Positions 61,963 through 64,000 of a stretch of 64,000 bases of DNA are shown one piece after another. The notes below the pieces were generated by a model. It was not told the DNA's origin. It did not search any database and saw only the letters and a program-made list of their open reading frames with translations. The DNA is taken from assembly GCF_017312485.1 (NCBI RefSeq), contig NZ_BMBA01000002.1, positions 241,935 to 305,934 on the forward strand, given 5' to 3'. The first letter of the stretch is position 1. Each line of letters starts with the position of its first letter. The position numbers and the translations under genes are program-made. The DNA is from Clostridium zeae (GTDB lineage Bacteria; Bacillota; Clostridia; Clostridiales; Clostridiaceae).

Positions 61963-62463
61963 ATGTATTTTAAAAGAAAAAGGATACTTACAACTTTAGC
62001 TGCTATAATATCAATATTCATTGTCTCATCTATCATAATAATAAAAGCTACGATAAATAACTATAAAAAATCATTAGATCCAGTTACTTTAATTAATATT
62101 AACTGGAATATCAATTTGCCTAAGAATACAGCTGCAGTTAATGTTTTATCGGATGAAACAGGAGGTTTCACCAGTGATGGCATAAAACTTACTAAAATAA
62201 ATTACACCAAAGATCATTTAGATGAATTAAATAACAGTTTTAACTTTTCATCTTTTGACAGTTTAGCACTTGATAAATTTAATTTTCTTGCAAAATCAAT
62301 AGATAATAAGAAATCCATTAATGAAATAACAGACTTGATTGTAAATGATAATTCAACACTAAAATATAAAATAATAGAAAAAGGATCTTCATTTCTACTT
62401 ACTCTAATAAGCACTAAACCATCAGATACATTATCCTTATACTGCTTAGAATATAGGTTATAA
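61963..62463 (+). CDS. Hypothetical exported or membrane-anchored protein
   Basis: A 166-residue protein with an uncleaved signal or membrane anchor (LTTLAAIISIFIVSSIIIIK) and a soluble outer domain (LININWNINLPKNTAAVNVL and onward). It was not recognised. GGAGG precedes the ATG. It may be cotranscribed with the zinc-finger pair and the next gene. Confidence 0.6.
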   Translation: MYFKRKRILTTLAAIISIFIVSSIIIIKATINNYKKSLDPVTLININWNINLPKNTAAVNVLSDETGGFTSDGIKLTKINYTKDHLDELNNSFNFSSFDSLALDKFNFLAKSIDNKKSINEITDLIVNDNSTLKYKIIEKGSSFLLTLISTKPSDTLSLYCLEYRL

Positions 62464-62483
62464 CTTTTTAAAGGAGGCTCTAT

Positions 62484-62765
62484 ATGAACCATATACTTGC
62501 ATCTATGATTTCAATTTGCATTTTCACGCTAATATTATACTTTATTTGCTCTAAATTAAAGTTTGACCTTTGGCTTGATAAAAGTAATGCACGAAGAATC
62601 ACAGCTATTTTCTTAACTTTTATGATATTTGTGGGCGTCCTTGGAGGAGCCAGTGAATCTCACATTACTGGCATTTACTATTCAATTGCAGAAGGTATAT
62701 CATACTCGCAGTTTATTGTAGTAATATCTTTTATAACCTCTAGGAGATCTAGGATGAAAAAATAA
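62484..62765 (+). CDS. Hypothetical membrane protein, 93 residues
   Basis: Three hydrophobic segments are visible (LASMISICIFTLILYFIC, ITAIFLTFMIFVGVLGGA, ISYSQFIVVISFITS), with a basic C-terminus. It was not recognised. AAAGGAGG lies before the ATG, 20 bases after the preceding stop. Confidence 0.6.
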   Translation: MNHILASMISICIFTLILYFICSKLKFDLWLDKSNARRITAIFLTFMIFVGVLGGASESHITGIYYSIAEGISYSQFIVVISFITSRRSRMKK

Positions 62766-62909
62766 CTATATCTCTACAGATTTTTGAATAAAAACTTCTC
62801 ATCTAATATTTATCTGATTATTAATGTATAATTATCTAGATAACCTAATAAACAATTTAATTAATAACATTGCATATTAGGGTGAATAGTTATATGAAGG
62901 AGTGTTTAT

Positions 62910-63299
62910 ATGAAGACATTTAGAAATCCAGAAAATATTCATGCACCTCTGGCAGCTTATACTCATCAGGTAGAAGTGTCTGGTCAAGAACGTTGGTTAG
63001 TTCTATCAGGACAAATAGGAAAAGATATAAATGATTTTATTCCTGAAGATCCAATAAAACAAATAGAACTTGCAATGGAAAACATAAAGCTAAATCTTAA
63101 AGCCGCTAATATGGATACAAAAGACTTAGTTAAAATAGTTTTTTATATGGTGGGAGATATAGATAATGCACAACGTCGCGAAGCAATTGCAAAGGCTTTA
63201 GGCGATCACGAGCCTTGCATGACTATGCTTTATGTAGCAGGTCTAGCAAGTGCAGCTCTTAAAGTTGAAATTGATGCTTGGGCATGCTCTGATAAATAA
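62910..63299 (+). CDS. RidA/YjgF-family protein
   Basis: A 129-residue RidA-superfamily protein, which generally deaminates reactive enamine/imine intermediates. WLVLSGQIGKDIN, QIELAMENIKLNLKAANM and CMTMLYVAGLASAALKVEID cover the family signature. The final block has LASAALKVEID where canonical RidA has an Arg (active RidA: P-x-R-x-x-x), so classical imine deaminase activity is uncertain. AAGGAG precedes the ATG. Confidence 0.85.
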   Translation: MKTFRNPENIHAPLAAYTHQVEVSGQERWLVLSGQIGKDINDFIPEDPIKQIELAMENIKLNLKAANMDTKDLVKIVFYMVGDIDNAQRREAIAKALGDHEPCMTMLYVAGLASAALKVEIDAWACSDK

Positions 63300-63364
63300 T
63301 CTTATTATTTAAGATTAACTAAAATATACATTCAAAATTCATATTGTATACTAGCATTAATTCT

Positions 63365-63404
63365 AAAAAGGCAGCAATCTTAATAAAACATAAGGTTTCT
63401 GCCG
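63365..63404 (-). terminator. Terminator of the right-edge gene
   Basis: GGCAG (63370) and CTGCC (63403) close an imperfect stem with CAATCTT/AAGGTTTC pairing. On the minus strand it is followed by TTTTTAG, about 85 bases beyond the stop at 63488. Confidence 0.6.
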
Positions 63405-63487
63405 TTTGTATTTCTTTATTGTTTTCAGGATCACTATTTCAAAGTTTAATCTGCACCTATCCATAATATAGAAATATAATTTTTGTC

Positions 63488-64000
63488 CTACAGAGTATAT
63501 AATGATAATGCTCCACCTGTAACGTCAAAAATAGAACATAATGGTATAGCCCCATAACTGTGTCTTGCAACTGTATTTTTAAACTTTACCCACAGTATTC
63601 CATTACATAAGCCATATACAGTATCAGTTGAATATACGTTTGCTGTATTGTTTATAACATCAAAATTTAATTGTATATTTATCGGGAATGTATTTCCTGT
63701 AATAGATTTTATTGCAGCTTCCATATCTGTATTACAACAACATTCAGGAGTAGTACAATTATAAGGTGATGGCGGCGTAGTATTAGGCTCATCATTGAAT
63801 GTAATGAATATTACATTGCACAATGATACGTACACTGTATTACCTTGATTTAAATCTGTTATTATCACAACATCACCATTTGGTTCAAACCCAGCTATCG
63901 TACCTATTTCCACTGTATTAAAAGACACTAATGATACAGTCTGTGCAGGATTTGCTGCAAAAATTGTATCAAGAGCATATTTCACGGCAGTTTTACAACA
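63488..64000 (-). CDS. Cysteine-containing hypothetical protein, cut by the right edge
   Basis: The minus-strand frame is open to the window end and reads CCKTAVKYALDTIFAANPAQ at the edge, so the GTG at 63985 is probably not the start and the N-terminus is missing. The protein has a β-rich pattern (VSLVSFNTVEIGTIAGFEP, GDVVIITDLNQGNTVYVSLC) and a Cys-rich middle (YNCTTPECCCNTDMEAAIKS). It resembles cysteine-containing spore surface proteins of clostridia in style, but no family could be assigned. Confidence 0.6.
   Translation of the reverse strand, partial: CCKTAVKYALDTIFAANPAQTVSLVSFNTVEIGTIAGFEPNGDVVIITDLNQGNTVYVSLCNVIFITFNDEPNTTPPSPYNCTTPECCCNTDMEAAIKSITGNTFPINIQLNFDVINNTANVYSTDTVYGLCNGILWVKFKNTVARHSYGAIPLCSIFDVTGGALSLYTL

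Noticed and set aside
1..64000. tRNA, rRNA or CRISPR array
   Set aside because: No cloverleaf-type sequence, rRNA-like stretch or regularly spaced direct repeats were seen; the scattered palindromes are not regularly spaced.

Overview
The window is AT-rich DNA (about 30% G+C by eye) with strong AGGAGG-type ribosome sites, TTG and GTG starts, an α/β-type small acid-soluble spore protein, CotF-type coat proteins, a BclA-like exosporium protein and a fused AdhE. This points to a spore-forming, fermentative, low-GC Firmicute, most likely Clostridium sensu stricto. No rRNA, tRNA or CRISPR array was seen.

Region 1 (about 0.9-27.2 kb, all minus strand) holds two paralogous carbohydrate loci of the pentitol type. 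Each has a LevR-like σ54-dependent activator (HTH, AAA+, PRD/PTS domains), a galactitol-family PTS (IIA, IIB, IIC), Zn polyol-phosphate dehydrogenase(s), a two-gene transketolase, ribulose-phosphate 3-epimerase, RpiB and an α-D-phosphohexomutase-family protein. Locus 1 (0.9-13.9 kb) adds an L-ribulose-5-P 4-epimerase and a second class II aldolase-family protein. Locus 2 (14.4-27.2 kb) adds a second dehydrogenase and a second, AlsE-like epimerase. Four near-perfect σ54 promoters (TTGGCAC-N5-TTGCT) lie before regulator 1, the locus 1 metabolic operon, the locus 2 PTS operon and regulator 2. The inferred logic is that a sugar alcohol enters as a phosphate, is oxidised to a ketose phosphate, is epimerised or isomerised, and then passes through transketolase to glycolysis.

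Region 2 (27.6-47 kb) is core metabolism and cell envelope. It contains adhE with a Rex-like operator, a β-lactamase-fold protein lacking its serine nucleophile, pfkA, uppP, manA, a TPR membrane protein, murT (apparently with an ATT start) and gatD for lipid II amidation, a polysaccharide deacetylase, a DUF523/DUF1722 protein, a CoA-type Nudix hydrolase, a D,D-carboxypeptidase, a flavin reductase and a HAD phosphatase.

Region 3 (47-64 kb) is accessory and sporulation-related. It contains coat proteins, an SASP, a hemerythrin, a truncated ABC lipoprotein, a KAP-family P-loop NTPase, a frameshifted small zinc-finger gene, an intact large serine recombinase, a BclA-like protein behind a σK-type promoter, MarR and small multidrug-resistance genes, small membrane proteins, a nitrilase-family amidase, two TIGR04104-like proteins and a RidA protein.

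A short palindromic repeat (about 230 bp, inverted ends, up to seven full or partial copies) is scattered through the window and is densest in locus 1. Two of its copies carry an intact 29-codon reading frame behind a good ribosome site. A second family of about 100-bp palindromes is also present. These repeats are the least explained structure in the window.
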